Assembly (NCBI GenBank): GCA_031278655.1
Contig: JAITJZ010000103.1
Span: 1-43,758 of the forward strand
DNA from: Bifidobacteriaceae bacterium
Lineage (GTDB): Bacteria > Actinomycetota > Actinomycetes > Actinomycetales > WQXJ01
DNA length: 43,758 nt
Direction: 5' to 3'
Each line of letters opens with the position of its first letter. Position 1 is the first letter of the stretch. A model generated the notes under the pieces. The model did not search any database, was not told where the DNA came from, and was given only the letters and a program-made list of their open reading frames with translations. Below, in pieces: positions 1 through 6,395 of this stretch. Made by a program: the position numbers and the translations under genes.

Positions 1-2
1 CG

Positions 3-107
3 GCCGACGCCCTGGCCCGTGACCTGGCGGCGCGGCTGGCTGGCACCCACCCGCCCGGCTCGATCCTGCGGGCCGCCGGCCCGGCCCCCGGCGCCGCCAT
101 CGCCTGA
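3..107 (+). CDS. 3' end of an unidentified protein (partial)
   Basis: An open frame runs from the left edge to a TGA at 105-107 and gives 34 residues, an Ala/Leu/Arg-rich helix-like stretch (ADALARDLAARLAG) followed by a Pro/Gly/Ala tail. The codons use G or C at nearly every third position, as in the neighbouring real genes, so this is probably the C-terminus of a gene that starts outside the window. The last codons (GAAIA-stop) lie inside a 44-bp sequence that is duplicated just downstream. I do not recognise the family and assign no function. Confidence 0.5.
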   Translation, partial: ADALARDLAARLAGTHPPGSILRAAGPAPGAAIA

Positions 108-194
108 CCCCTGCCCGCCGCCAGGCCCGGTCTGGGTCGAGCGGTCCACGCCCGGCGCCGCCATCGCCTGACCCCTGGCCGCCGCCAGGCCCGG
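87..194. repeat. 44-bp direct repeat, two copies at 64-bp spacing
   Basis: The segment 87-130 recurs at 151-194 with one mismatch that I can see. The first copy spans the stop codon of the upstream partial gene, so the second looks like a tandem duplication of that gene's 3' end into the intergenic region. Confidence 0.75.
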
Positions 195-235
195 CGCGCC
201 CCGCCCCGGCGCCGCTGAAGTGGTGCTGGAGCACG

Positions 236-278
236 TAACCCCGGTCAAGTTCGCGCGCCTGCAACTTGACCGGGGTTA
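236..278. repeat. Perfect inverted repeat, 16-bp arms, copy 1
   Basis: The arms TAACCCCGGTCAAGTT (236-251) and AACTTGACCGGGGTTA (263-278) are exact reverse complements around an 11-nt GC-rich spacer. No T-run follows on either strand, so it is not a standard intrinsic terminator. It may be a REP-like extragenic palindrome or a protein-binding site. Confidence 0.9.
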
Positions 279-402
279 GCTGCTTGGCGGGGCTCGGCTG
301 GGACCGGGCGCTGGTTGAACGGTGGCCGCCGCACCGCTGTGAGCAGCGACGCCGCCGCCGGAGCGCCGTGTTGGGCTTGGCGCTGGGCGTGGGGCGCGCA
401 CG

Positions 403-445
403 TAACCCCGGTCAAGTTCGCGCGCCCGCAACTTGACCGGGGTTA
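403..445. repeat. Perfect inverted repeat, 16-bp arms, copy 2
   Basis: Arms at 403-418 and 430-445 are identical to those of the copy at 236-278. The 11-nt spacer differs by one base. Arm conservation with spacer drift suggests that the stem itself is maintained. Confidence 0.9.
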
Positions 446-611
446 GCTGCTTGGCGTGGCTTGGCTGGGACCGGGCGTTGGTTGAACGGTGGCCGGCGCA
501 CCGCTGTGAGCAGCGACGACGCCCCGGCCCCGGCGCGGCTCTCTTGTCTGGCGCAGGTGTCTGGCGCAGGACGCCCGGCGCTGGCTGAACGGGGTCGGCA
601 GGGCGGCGAGG

Positions 612-932
612 TCAGGGCAGGCCGAGGGCGCGCAGGGCGGCGGCGACGGCCGCCGCGATGATGACGACCGCGATGAAGGGGGCGCGCAGCCAGAGCGCGA
701 TCGCGGCCGCGCCGACGGCCGCCAGGCGTGAGTCGATGGCCAGGCCCTGGCCCTGGCCAGCCGCTTGAACCGCCAACAGTCCGGCCAGCAGGGCCACCGT
801 CACCAGGTTCATGACGCGGGCCACCGACTCGCGGGCGAGCCAAGACTGCGGCAGGTAAGCGCCGATCAGCTTCAGGCCGAGGCAGGCGGCGCAACCCGCG
901 CCGACTGTCACCCAGACCGCTGCCCCGGTCAC
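612..932 (-). CDS. azlD: AzlD-type branched-chain amino acid exporter subunit
   Basis: A 106-residue, very hydrophobic protein with about four membrane segments (for example VMNLVTVALLAGLLAV and APFIAVVIIAAAVAAAL), the usual size and layout of AzlD. AzlD pairs with AzlC in the inner membrane to export branched-chain amino acids; this is family knowledge. The GTG start overlaps the azlC stop in a GTGA junction (929-932), which implies translational coupling and fixes the start. A longer in-frame extension upstream would lie inside azlC and is rejected. It is the last gene of the minus-strand operon. Confidence 0.85.
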   Translation of the reverse strand: MTGAAVWVTVGAGCAACLGLKLIGAYLPQSWLARESVARVMNLVTVALLAGLLAVQAAGQGQGLAIDSRLAAVGAAAIALWLRAPFIAVVIIAAAVAAALRALGLP

Positions 933-1657
933 GGCGAGCCCTCCTGATCCGCCCCGGAGTGGGCGCGCCCGGGCCACAGCCCAACCGCCAGCGCGGCCAG
1001 CGCCGAGGCCAGCACCGGCAGCCCGGGAGTCAGCCACGGGCTCGTGACCAGCGCGATCCCAACCGCCAAGGCGGCGGTGGCCTGCGCTCGGCGGGCGGCC
1101 AGGCGCGGCCACAACAATCCCAGGAAGGCCGCGGCGGCGGCTGCGTCGAGCCCCCAGGCTTTCGGATCGCCCATGGCGTCGCCAGCCAAGGTGCCCATCA
1201 AAGTCAGCGCGTTCCAACAGACCCAGACCCCGGCCCCCGCCCACCAGAAACCGGCCCGCCGCGCGTCCGGCCGCGCCGTCGGCTGCGCCAAGGCCACGGC
1301 CGTCGATTCGTCAATCGTCAGATGCGCGCCGAGCAGGCGCCGCCAGCCGCGCAACCCCAGCAGCGGCCCCAATTGGACGGCGTAAAGCAAGTTGCGTCCG
1401 CCCAGCAACGCCGCCGAGGCCACCGCCGCGCCACCCAACCCGCCGGCCCCGATCACCCCGACCAGGGCGAACTGCGAGCCGCCCGTGAACATGACCATGG
1501 ACAGCAGTTGGGTCTGCCAGATGTTCAGTCCCGCCGCCACCGCCAGCGCCCCGACTGAGATGCCGTACAGCCCGGTCGCCACGGCCACGGACACGGCCTG
1601 GCGCCGCGCGGCGCGGACGGCCGCCGATTGGCCGGTCGGGGCCGGGGAAGGGATCAA
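929..1657 (-). CDS. azlC: AzlC-type branched-chain amino acid exporter subunit
   Basis: A 242-residue membrane protein with the AzlC hallmarks: an early segment GLYGISVGALAVAAG, then LLSMVMFTGGSQFALVG, a basic stretch GGRNLLYAVQLGPLL, and a C-terminal set of hydrophobic helices. With AzlD it would form the large subunit of an amino-acid efflux pair. The start is a TTG with AGGA about eight bases upstream. It lies 41 bp downstream of ecfA on the same strand, so it may be cotranscribed with the ECF genes. The substrate is inferred from the family only. Confidence 0.85.
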   Translation of the reverse strand: MIPSPAPTGQSAAVRAARRQAVSVAVATGLYGISVGALAVAAGLNIWQTQLLSMVMFTGGSQFALVGVIGAGGLGGAAVASAALLGGRNLLYAVQLGPLLGLRGWRRLLGAHLTIDESTAVALAQPTARPDARRAGFWWAGAGVWVCWNALTLMGTLAGDAMGDPKAWGLDAAAAAAFLGLLWPRLAARRAQATAALAVGIALVTSPWLTPGLPVLASALAALAVGLWPGRAHSGADQEGSP

Positions 1658-1698
1658 AGCGGCGTTCCTACTCAGCGGGGTCGGTGATCGCCACGAGC

Positions 1699-3246
1699 CT
1701 ACCGGTTTTGCCGCCCGATGCCGTCTGGTCGCCCGATGCCGTCTGGTCGCCCGATGCCGCCTGGTCTCGGGGGCCCCAAGGTCAGTTGGCGGTCGGCCGC
1801 CAGGGCGATCAGGTCATCGTCGTGGCTGATCAGCAGGACCGTGTTGGCGGGCGCCGCCGCCTGGCGGATTTGGTCGGCGATCGAGCGCAGATGGCGGCGG
1901 TCGACGCCGGAACTGGGCTCGTCGAAGATGACGATCCGCCGCCCGGCCACTCGCGCGGCGGCCACGACCAGGCGTTGTTGCTGGCCGCCGGACAGCGACA
2001 AGGGATGGCGTTCGGCCAGATCCAACAGGTCGAGCGCGGCCAGCACCGACCGGGCGTCCGAGCCGGCCGGCCCCCGCGCCCCCGCCAACTCGATCTCGCC
2101 TTCGACGGTGTCCGCGAACAACTGGCGCTGGACGTCCTGCATGACGACGGCGGTCAGGCGCTGGCGCTGGCGGCGGCCCAAGACCCGCCCGCCCCGCCGG
2201 ACCTGGCCGGCGCAGCGCTGGAGCCCAGCGACGATCCGGGCGAGAGTGGTCTTTCCGGCGCCGTTGGGCCCGCGCACGGCGGTCACCCGGCCGGCCTCGA
2301 ACCGCGCCCGCTCGACATCGAGCACCAGCCGCCCGCCCAGCCGGCAACGAACCCCGACCAGTTCCAGGTCCGCGCCGCCGGCATCGCCCGATGCCGCGCC
2401 GCCAGTCACGGCGAAGGCCGCGTCCCCGGCCGGCGCCGGTTCGCGCGCGTCGGCCCCGGCGTCCACGCTGGCGCCAACAGCGGTGATCGGCGCCAAGGCG
2501 ACGGGACGCACTTCGCCGCGCAGGCCCAGGCGCTCGAGGGCGGCGTCGGAGACGGCCCGGAACTGCGCGCCCGACCATTCGACGTCGATGGCGCCGTCCC
2601 GCAAGACAACCACGCGGTCAACCAGATCGCGCAGGTAGCGCAGCCGGTGCTCGGCCAGAACCATCGTCAACCCGGCCTCCCGCAAACTGGCCACGGTGCC
2701 CGCGAGCCGGCGCACGGCATCGGCGGACAAATTCGAACTCGGCTCGTCGAGCAACAACACCCGCGGGCGGTGGGCGGTGGCGGCGGCGATGGCGACCTGC
2801 TGCTGGAGGCCCCCCGACAACTGGCGCAGGCGGGCCCGCGGCCCCACGACGGCCGCCAGCGGACCGCCCAAATCGGCCACGCGGGCGCGGATCTCGGCCG
2901 GCGGGAAGCCGAAGTTCTCCATGGCGAAGGCCAGTTCCTCCGGCACGCTGTCGGTGAAGAACTGGCGGCGCGGGTGCTGCAGCACGGCGCCGATGACCAG
3001 CCCGAGTTCGTCCAACTCGGCCCGCGTGGTGTCCAAACCGTCAACTTCGACCGTGCCGGTGAGGGCTCCATCGATGTGAAAGTGCGGGATCAATCCGTTC
3101 ATGACCCGCAGCAGGGTTGATTTGCCGCAACCGCTGGCGCCGCACAGCGCGACCACTTCGCCCGGGCGAATGTGCAGGTCAACGCCTCGCAAGCTGGGTT
3201 GGGAGGCGTGCGCGTAAGTCCACGAGACACCCTTCAGGCGGATCAT
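1699..3246 (-). CDS. ECF transporter ATPase, fused double ATP-binding domains
   Basis: A 515-residue energy-coupling-factor ATPase carrying two ABC domains in one chain (an EcfA1-EcfA2 or CbiO-type fusion). Domain 1: Walker A GASGCGKST at residues 36-44, Q-loop VLQHPRRQFF, signature LSGGLQQQ at 143, Walker B VLLLDEP at 163, H-loop LAEH. Domain 2: Walker A GPNGAGKT at 326-333, signature LSGGQQQ at 418, Walker B VIFDEP, H-loop LISHD. The linker at about 250-290 is Ala/Gly/Asp-rich and contains a dispersed DNA repeat (2386-2403). The extreme C-terminus is built from three 18-bp repeats reading as GIGRPD units. The ATG at 3246 overlaps the ecfT stop (ATGA). It powers the EcfT/MptD importer at the cytoplasmic face. 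Confidence 0.9.
   Translation of the reverse strand: MIRLKGVSWTYAHASQPSLRGVDLHIRPGEVVALCGASGCGKSTLLRVMNGLIPHFHIDGALTGTVEVDGLDTTRAELDELGLVIGAVLQHPRRQFFTDSVPEELAFAMENFGFPPAEIRARVADLGGPLAAVVGPRARLRQLSGGLQQQVAIAAATAHRPRVLLLDEPSSNLSADAVRRLAGTVASLREAGLTMVLAEHRLRYLRDLVDRVVVLRDGAIDVEWSGAQFRAVSDAALERLGLRGEVRPVALAPITAVGASVDAGADAREPAPAGDAAFAVTGGAASGDAGGADLELVGVRCRLGGRLVLDVERARFEAGRVTAVRGPNGAGKTTLARIVAGLQRCAGQVRRGGRVLGRRQRQRLTAVVMQDVQRQLFADTVEGEIELAGARGPAGSDARSVLAALDLLDLAERHPLSLSGGQQQRLVVAAARVAGRRIVIFDEPSSGVDRRHLRSIADQIRQAAAPANTVLLISHDDDLIALAADRQLTLGPPRPGGIGRPDGIGRPDGIGRQNR
1717..1770. repeat. Three tandem 18-bp units carrying the dispersed CGATGCCGTC word
   Basis: Units at 1717-1734, 1735-1752 and 1753-1770. 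The first two are GATGCCGTCTGGTCGCCC and the third is diverged (GATGCCGCC at its start). They encode the last residues of the ECF ATPase on the minus strand. The same 17-base core occurs singly at 4565-4581 in the S-component gene. Confidence 0.9.
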
Positions 3247-3989
3247 GCCAGCGGCCTCGCCCACCAGCTCAGGGCCGCCAAGGCGGCCAAGGCCAGCCCG
3301 GCGGCCGGGTCCGCCCAGGTGAACCGGGGCGGAATCATCGCGCTTGGGCGGCGGCGTGATCCCAGCCCCCGCACCAGCGCCGAGGCCGAGAGGTCCTCGC
3401 TCGCCCGCAGGCTGGCGGCGATCATCGGCACGGCGAACCGTTCCAGCGCCCGGATCGGGTGGCGGGCGAGCCCGCCCGCCCCCGCCAACCCGCCCAAGCG
3501 CATCGCGTCTGCCACGGCGGCGGCCTCGCCCGCCACCACCGGGAAGAACCGCAACATCACCGCCAAGGTGACGGCGATCGGCCGGGGAGCGTGGGCGGCG
3601 CGCAGGCCGGCGCTGAGGGCGGTTGGGGAGGTGGTGGCGATCAGGTGCGCGGCGACGCCCACGGTGGCCACAAACCGGATTGTGAATTGGCAGGCCAGGG
3701 CGATCACGGCGGTGATCGGGTGGGGCCACCACAGCGGCGTCAGCCAACCGCCGGCGAACATCGCCGCTCCGGCCGCCGCCAGCGCGCCCGCCCGCCGCCA
3801 GGCGCGATCGGTCAGGGCCAGCGCCGTCCCCAGGGCCAGCGCCGCCGGCACGAAGCGCAACCCGTCTGGGCTCATCACCGCCAAGGAGACGATGACGACC
3901 AGCAAGATTCGGCTGCGCGGGTCCAGCCGCCCGCGGGCCGGCGCGGCCACGGCTGCGCCCGCGGCATCAGGCGAGGCCGGCGCGGACAA
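3243..3989 (-). CDS. ECF transporter transmembrane coupling protein EcfT
   Basis: A 248-residue membrane protein of the CbiQ/EcfT family. The N-terminal part (after a low-complexity leader) has LDPRSRILLVVIVSLAVM, typical of EcfT. Several hydrophobic segments follow, and then the long cytoplasmic coupling helices with Ala-Arg-Gly-like motifs (SLRASEDLSASALVRGLGS at about 190-210) that grip the ATPase. It links the substrate-binding MptD-like subunit to the double ATPase. The ATG at 3989 overlaps the end of mptD by 23 bp, and the stop overlaps the ecfA start, so the three genes are tightly coupled. An internal start cannot be excluded because residues 1-20 are Ala/Pro-rich. Confidence 0.85.
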   Translation of the reverse strand: MSAPASPDAAGAAVAAPARGRLDPRSRILLVVIVSLAVMSPDGLRFVPAALALGTALALTDRAWRRAGALAAAGAAMFAGGWLTPLWWPHPITAVIALACQFTIRFVATVGVAAHLIATTSPTALSAGLRAAHAPRPIAVTLAVMLRFFPVVAGEAAAVADAMRLGGLAGAGGLARHPIRALERFAVPMIAASLRASEDLSASALVRGLGSRRRPSAMIPPRFTWADPAAGLALAALAALSWWARPLA

Positions 3990-4599
3990 AGTGTTTGCGC
4001 AGGGTCGCGGACCCGATCAGGGCGCCGACGAATCCGGAGGCGGCGATCGCCACCGCCAACCCGCACAGCACCGGCCCGGTCAGCAGCTTGTTGGTGGCGT
4101 CGATGTATTCCTGGCCCATCGACTCCCAGGTGGCAGTGGCGAAATAGCCTTCGCGGTCGATGAACAGCGGCAGGAACGGCGAGAAGAAGGCCAGGCTGAA
4201 GACTGTGTAAGCCCAGATCGACGCCCATTTCGAGTGGTAGCCCCCGGCCCGGCAGATGAGATCGGCGACCACGCCCATGGCGGCGATCACCGCCGAGCTC
4301 AACAGCGAGTTGCCGGCCAGCAGGAAGAACAGCGCGATCACCAGGCCGAACAAGCTGATCACGCCGAGGTGGCGGACCCGGGTCAGGAACAGCATGAAGG
4401 CGATGGCGGCGGCAATGATCTGCAACGGCGTCACCATCAGCCAGACCAGCGGCGAGATGACTCCGAGCATCGAGATGGCCCAGACCACCACCAGGAAAAT
4501 GACCGCGAAGATGGCGACGGACAGCAGGTCGCGGGCGCTGAGGCGGGAGGGCCGGGCCGCCGCCGATGCCGTCTGGTCGCCTTGGGGGTTGGCACTCAT
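3967..4599 (-). CDS. MptD/Trep_Strep-type ECF transporter substrate-binding (S) component
   Basis: A 210-residue integral membrane protein with about six hydrophobic segments (ARDLLSVAIFAVIFLVVVW near residue 22, LIALFFLLAGN-like helices, a central GGYHSKWASIWAYTVFSLAF). It looks like the MptD or Trep_Strep family of ECF S-components. The N-terminus (residues 6-14) is encoded by a copy of the dispersed repeat. The ATG is preceded by AAAGGA about ten bases upstream. It heads the operon with ecfT and ecfA. The substrate is not readable from sequence. The iron box at 4655-4673 and the association of MptD-family proteins with iron loci suggest a siderophore, haem or another iron compound (inference). 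Confidence 0.8.
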   Translation of the reverse strand: MSANPQGDQTASAAARPSRLSARDLLSVAIFAVIFLVVVWAISMLGVISPLVWLMVTPLQIIAAAIAFMLFLTRVRHLGVISLFGLVIALFFLLAGNSLLSSAVIAAMGVVADLICRAGGYHSKWASIWAYTVFSLAFFSPFLPLFIDREGYFATATWESMGQEYIDATNKLLTGPVLCGLAVAIAASGFVGALIGSATLRKHFVRAGLA

Positions 4600-4654
4600 G
4601 TCGCGGGGTCCTTTCGTTTGGGCAGCGACAGACGAACCGCAATCGGCTCGGCAA

Positions 4655-4673
4655 TGAGATTAGCCTAACCTGA
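4655..4673 (-). promoter_or_regulatory. DtxR/IdeR-type iron box before the mptD-ecfT-ecfA operon
   Basis: On the minus strand the 19-mer reads TCAGGTTAGGCTAATCTCA. It matches the known DtxR/IdeR operator TTAGGTTAGGCTAACCTAA at 16 of 19 positions. It overlaps the marR stop codon and lies about 55 bp before the mptD ATG. A -10-like TAATCT (4657-4662) is embedded in it, with a weak -35-like TTCCAG 17 bp upstream, the usual geometry for iron-dependent repression. Confidence 0.65.
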
Positions 4674-5219
4674 ACTGTTCTGGAACCCCCGGGGTCTTGG
4701 TTTGGGGGCGGCCGCCTCGAACTGCTTCAACAAATGCGCCAATGTGCTGACGACCCGCGTGCGATTGGTGCGAGCGACCGACTTCATCAACTCCGACTGG
4801 CGTGCCAGCAGGTCCGCCAGGGCGGCGTCGACGCGCTCGCGGCCCGCATCGGTCAGGCGGACGCGCACCACCCGCCCGTCTGAGGGGTCCTCATGGCGCT
4901 CGATCAGCCCGGTCGCCTCAATGCGGTTCAGCCGGTTGGTCATGGCGCCGGTTGAGAGCAGGATGGCGGCCGACATCTGGCCGGGAGTCAATTCGTAGGG
5001 CGCGCCCGAGCGGCGCAACTCCGCCAGCACGTCGAACTCCCAGCCTTGCAGGCCGTGGCGGGCGAAGGCGTCCTGGCGAACTTGGTCGAGGTACTTGGCC
5101 AAGCGCGTCACCCGGCTGAACAATTCCAGGGATGAGGCGTCGAGGTCAGGGCGCTCGCGGCCCCAGGCTTCGACAACTTGACCGGTTGAATCTTGGCGGC
5201 GTCGGGGAGAAGTGCTCAT
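4665..5219 (-). CDS. MarR-family transcriptional regulator
   Basis: A 184-residue winged-helix regulator. The recognisable core is LSRVTRLAKYLDQV-like dimerisation helix, LQGWEFDVLAELRRSG, the helix-turn-helix LTPGQMSAAILLSTGAMTNRLNRIEATGLI, and the wing RHEDPSDGRVVRVRLTDAGRE. MarR proteins bind DNA as dimers and usually respond to small ligands. The start is ATG 5219. A -10-like TATCGT lies exactly six bases upstream, so the transcript may be leaderless. A longer frame overlapping tetR is rejected. It sits between tetR and the ECF operon and could regulate either. The target is unknown. Confidence 0.85.
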   Translation of the reverse strand: MSTSPRRRQDSTGQVVEAWGRERPDLDASSLELFSRVTRLAKYLDQVRQDAFARHGLQGWEFDVLAELRRSGAPYELTPGQMSAAILLSTGAMTNRLNRIEATGLIERHEDPSDGRVVRVRLTDAGRERVDAALADLLARQSELMKSVARTNRTRVVSTLAHLLKQFEAAAPKPRPRGFQNSSG

Positions 5220-5225
5220 TGCCCC

Positions 5226-5231
5226 ACGATA
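5226..5231 (-). promoter_or_regulatory. Candidate -10 box of a leaderless marR transcript
   Basis: TATCGT on the minus strand, followed by GGGGCA and the ATG of marR. There is no ribosome-binding site at a usual distance. The spacing puts the expected transcription start on or next to the start codon. No good -35 is visible. Confidence 0.4.
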
Positions 5232-5239
5232 GCCGACTA

Positions 5240-5881
5240 TCACTCCACGTCGAGAGTCATTAGTCTTGGCGCCCGTTCCATGCCGCGCAGACCGTTCCAA
5301 CCAAGGTTGGTCAGGTGGGCCGCCACCACGGCCTTGTCCGGCTCGCGGGCCTCCAACCACCATTGGCCGGTGAAAGCGATCATCCCGACCATCATCTGAG
5401 CGTAGAGGGCGGCTGTCGCCGGGTCGAGGTCGTGGGCCTCGAACTCCGCCGCCAACAGCGCCTCAACCGTGCCGGCGACATCGCCCAGCATTGATGAGAA
5501 CGGGCCGGTGGCCTGCGCCACCGGCGAGTCGCGGACCAAAATCCGAAAGCCGTCCTCATTCTCCTCGACATAATCGAGCAGGGCCAAGGCGGTGCGCTCG
5601 ACGATCCGTTTGGGGTGGTCGCGCACCGTCAGCGCGGCGGTCAACCGCCGCGACAACTCCTGGACCTCGCGGTCCACCACCACCGCGTAAATCCCCTCTT
5701 TGCCGCCGAAGTGCTCATAAACCACCGGCTTGGAGACTTCGGCGCGGGCCGCGATCTCCTCGACGCTGGCCGGTTCGAAGCCTTTCTCAGCGAACACGCT
5801 GCGCGCCACCGACACCAGTTGCTCGCGCCGCTCCCGCCCGCTCATCCGGGGCCGGGCCGGCTGTTTCATCCGCCGTGCCAT
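5240..5881 (-). CDS. TetR/AcrR-family regulator (glmU-linked)
   Basis: A 213-residue TetR-type repressor. The N-terminal helix-turn-helix reads RREQLVSVARSVFAEKGFEPASVEEIAARAEVSKPVVYEHFGGKEGIY, then an all-helical ligand/dimer domain with WWLEAREPDKAVVAAHLTNLGWNGLRGM near the end. I chose ATG 5881 (MARRMK), the likeliest of several in-frame Met codons; 5920, 5869 and 5845 are alternatives. TetR genes of this type commonly lie next to glmU or mfd in Actinobacteria (M. tuberculosis Rv1019 is one), which fits the location. The ligand is unknown. Confidence 0.85.
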   Translation of the reverse strand: MARRMKQPARPRMSGRERREQLVSVARSVFAEKGFEPASVEEIAARAEVSKPVVYEHFGGKEGIYAVVVDREVQELSRRLTAALTVRDHPKRIVERTALALLDYVEENEDGFRILVRDSPVAQATGPFSSMLGDVAGTVEALLAAEFEAHDLDPATAALYAQMMVGMIAFTGQWWLEAREPDKAVVAAHLTNLGWNGLRGMERAPRLMTLDVE

Positions 5882-5887
5882 CCAACC

Positions 5888-5893
5888 ATTTTG
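5888..5893 (-). promoter_or_regulatory. Candidate -10 box of a leaderless tetR transcript
   Basis: CAAAAT on the minus strand, then GGTTGG and ATG. The whole leader GGGCAAAATGGTTGGATG differs by one base from the leader of the GNAT gene at 33711. The first base of the hexamer is non-consensus and no -35 is obvious. Confidence 0.3.
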
Positions 5894-5924
5894 CCCGATC
5901 TGGTCCCCCAAGAAATCCAAACGT

Positions 5925-6160
5925 TAACCAAATCGGCTCTGAACAACCGCCGTCCGTCAACCGGCAGTTTGAGTTGGGCGGGTCGCTTGCTGCGCGCAGG
6001 CCGGGGGTTCTGGCGGCGAGCCGCGCCACCAGCCCCGGTGCCTCGTATGCGGCGACTATCTCCCCCACCGCCGTTGCGAACTGGTCCGCCGTGGTCGGGG
6101 TGGTGAACAAATCGATGTCGTTGGAGACCCGGTCGCTGGCGGGGCAGCGACCGCGCACAC
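5925..6160 (-). pseudogene. Decayed fragment resembling an AbiEii-type nucleotidyltransferase
   Basis: Between tetR and tRNA-Gln the minus strand encodes DRVSNDIDLFTTPTTADQF (about 6070-6140), which looks like the S-x-DIDLF nucleotide-binding motif of AbiEii/AbiGii nucleotidyltransferases. The frame continues with an Ala/Glu-rich helix. Further on, a different frame gives LKLPVDGRRLFRADLVN, which could be the next part of the same fold. There is no start for the full domain, no intact end, and apparently a frameshift. I read it as a remnant of a toxin-like gene. The similarity is from memory of the motif, and the fragment could also be chance. Confidence 0.3.
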
Positions 6161-6214
6161 ATTGACCCTGGCGCGGACTGGCGTGGACTGGCGCGGGGTT
6201 CCGGCCGCTGCGGG

Positions 6215-6286
6215 CTCCGCCCCCAGGACTCGAACCTAGACTAAGGGCACCAAAAACCCCTGTGCTGCCGATTACACCAAGGCGGA
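6215..6286 (-). tRNA. tRNA-Gln (anticodon UUG)
   Basis: The minus strand folds into a full cloverleaf. The acceptor stem is TCCGCCT with GGGCGGA (one G-U pair). The D arm has GTG/CAC. The anticodon stem GGGGT/GCCCT encloses the loop TTTTGGT, giving anticodon TTG. The T arm CTAGG-TTCGAGT-CCTGG is followed by discriminator G. The 3' CCA is not encoded. The location just before glmU is common in Actinobacteria. Confidence 0.95.
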
Positions 6287-6320
6287 AAGCCTTTCTAGTG
6301 TGCCACGACTGGGCGCTGGG

Positions 6321-6334
6321 GCGAACCAGTTCGC
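6321..6334. promoter_or_regulatory. Palindrome GCGAACCAGTTCGC before glmU
   Basis: Perfect 6-bp arms GCGAAC and GTTCGC around CA, 62 bp before the glmU ATG, in the gap between the divergent tRNA-Gln and glmU. It could be an operator. The GAAC/GTTC spacing of two does not fit the four-base spacing of an actinobacterial LexA box. A -10-like TAAGCT follows at 6342-6347. Confidence 0.3.
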
Positions 6335-6395
6335 GCCGGACTAAGCTGTACTCGCACAGTCCCCCACTGCCGTTCGAGCGTTGGAGAACCCATTT

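Larger units (their letters stand above)
231..519. repeat. Tandem duplication, 167-bp period
   Basis: The sequence from about 231 to 352 recurs from about 398 to 519 with only a few substitutions. Each copy begins with a palindrome and continues through the words GCTGCTTGGCG, GGCTGGGACCGGGCG, TTGAACGGTGGCCG and GCACCGCTGTGAGCAGCGACG. A weaker third echo (CCCGGCGCTGGCTGAACGGGG) is visible near 570-595. Confidence 0.8.
108..611. other. Gene-free repeat-rich intergenic region
   Basis: About 500 bases lie between the stop of the left partial gene and the stop of azlD, which points toward it. I see no convincing coding frame on either strand. The short frames here are low-complexity Arg/Gly/Pro translations. 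The region holds the 44-bp duplicate, a 167-bp-period tandem duplication and two large palindromes, listed separately. It separates two convergent transcripts. Confidence 0.6.

Noticed and set aside
236-445. The 16-bp-arm palindromes as intrinsic terminators
   Set aside because: Neither strand has a run of T after the stem, and the pair is part of a duplicated block rather than at transcript ends.
1717-1770. Tandem 18-bp units as a CRISPR array
   Set aside because: The units are contiguous with no spacers, lie within a coding sequence, and no cas gene is present.
6321-6334. GCGAACCAGTTCGC as a LexA box before glmU
   Set aside because: The half-sites GAAC and GTTC are two bases apart instead of four.
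6381-6395. TTG 6381 as the glmU start
   Set aside because: It overlaps the GGAG that serves ATG 6396, and MTQPVVIILAAG fits the family N-terminus.
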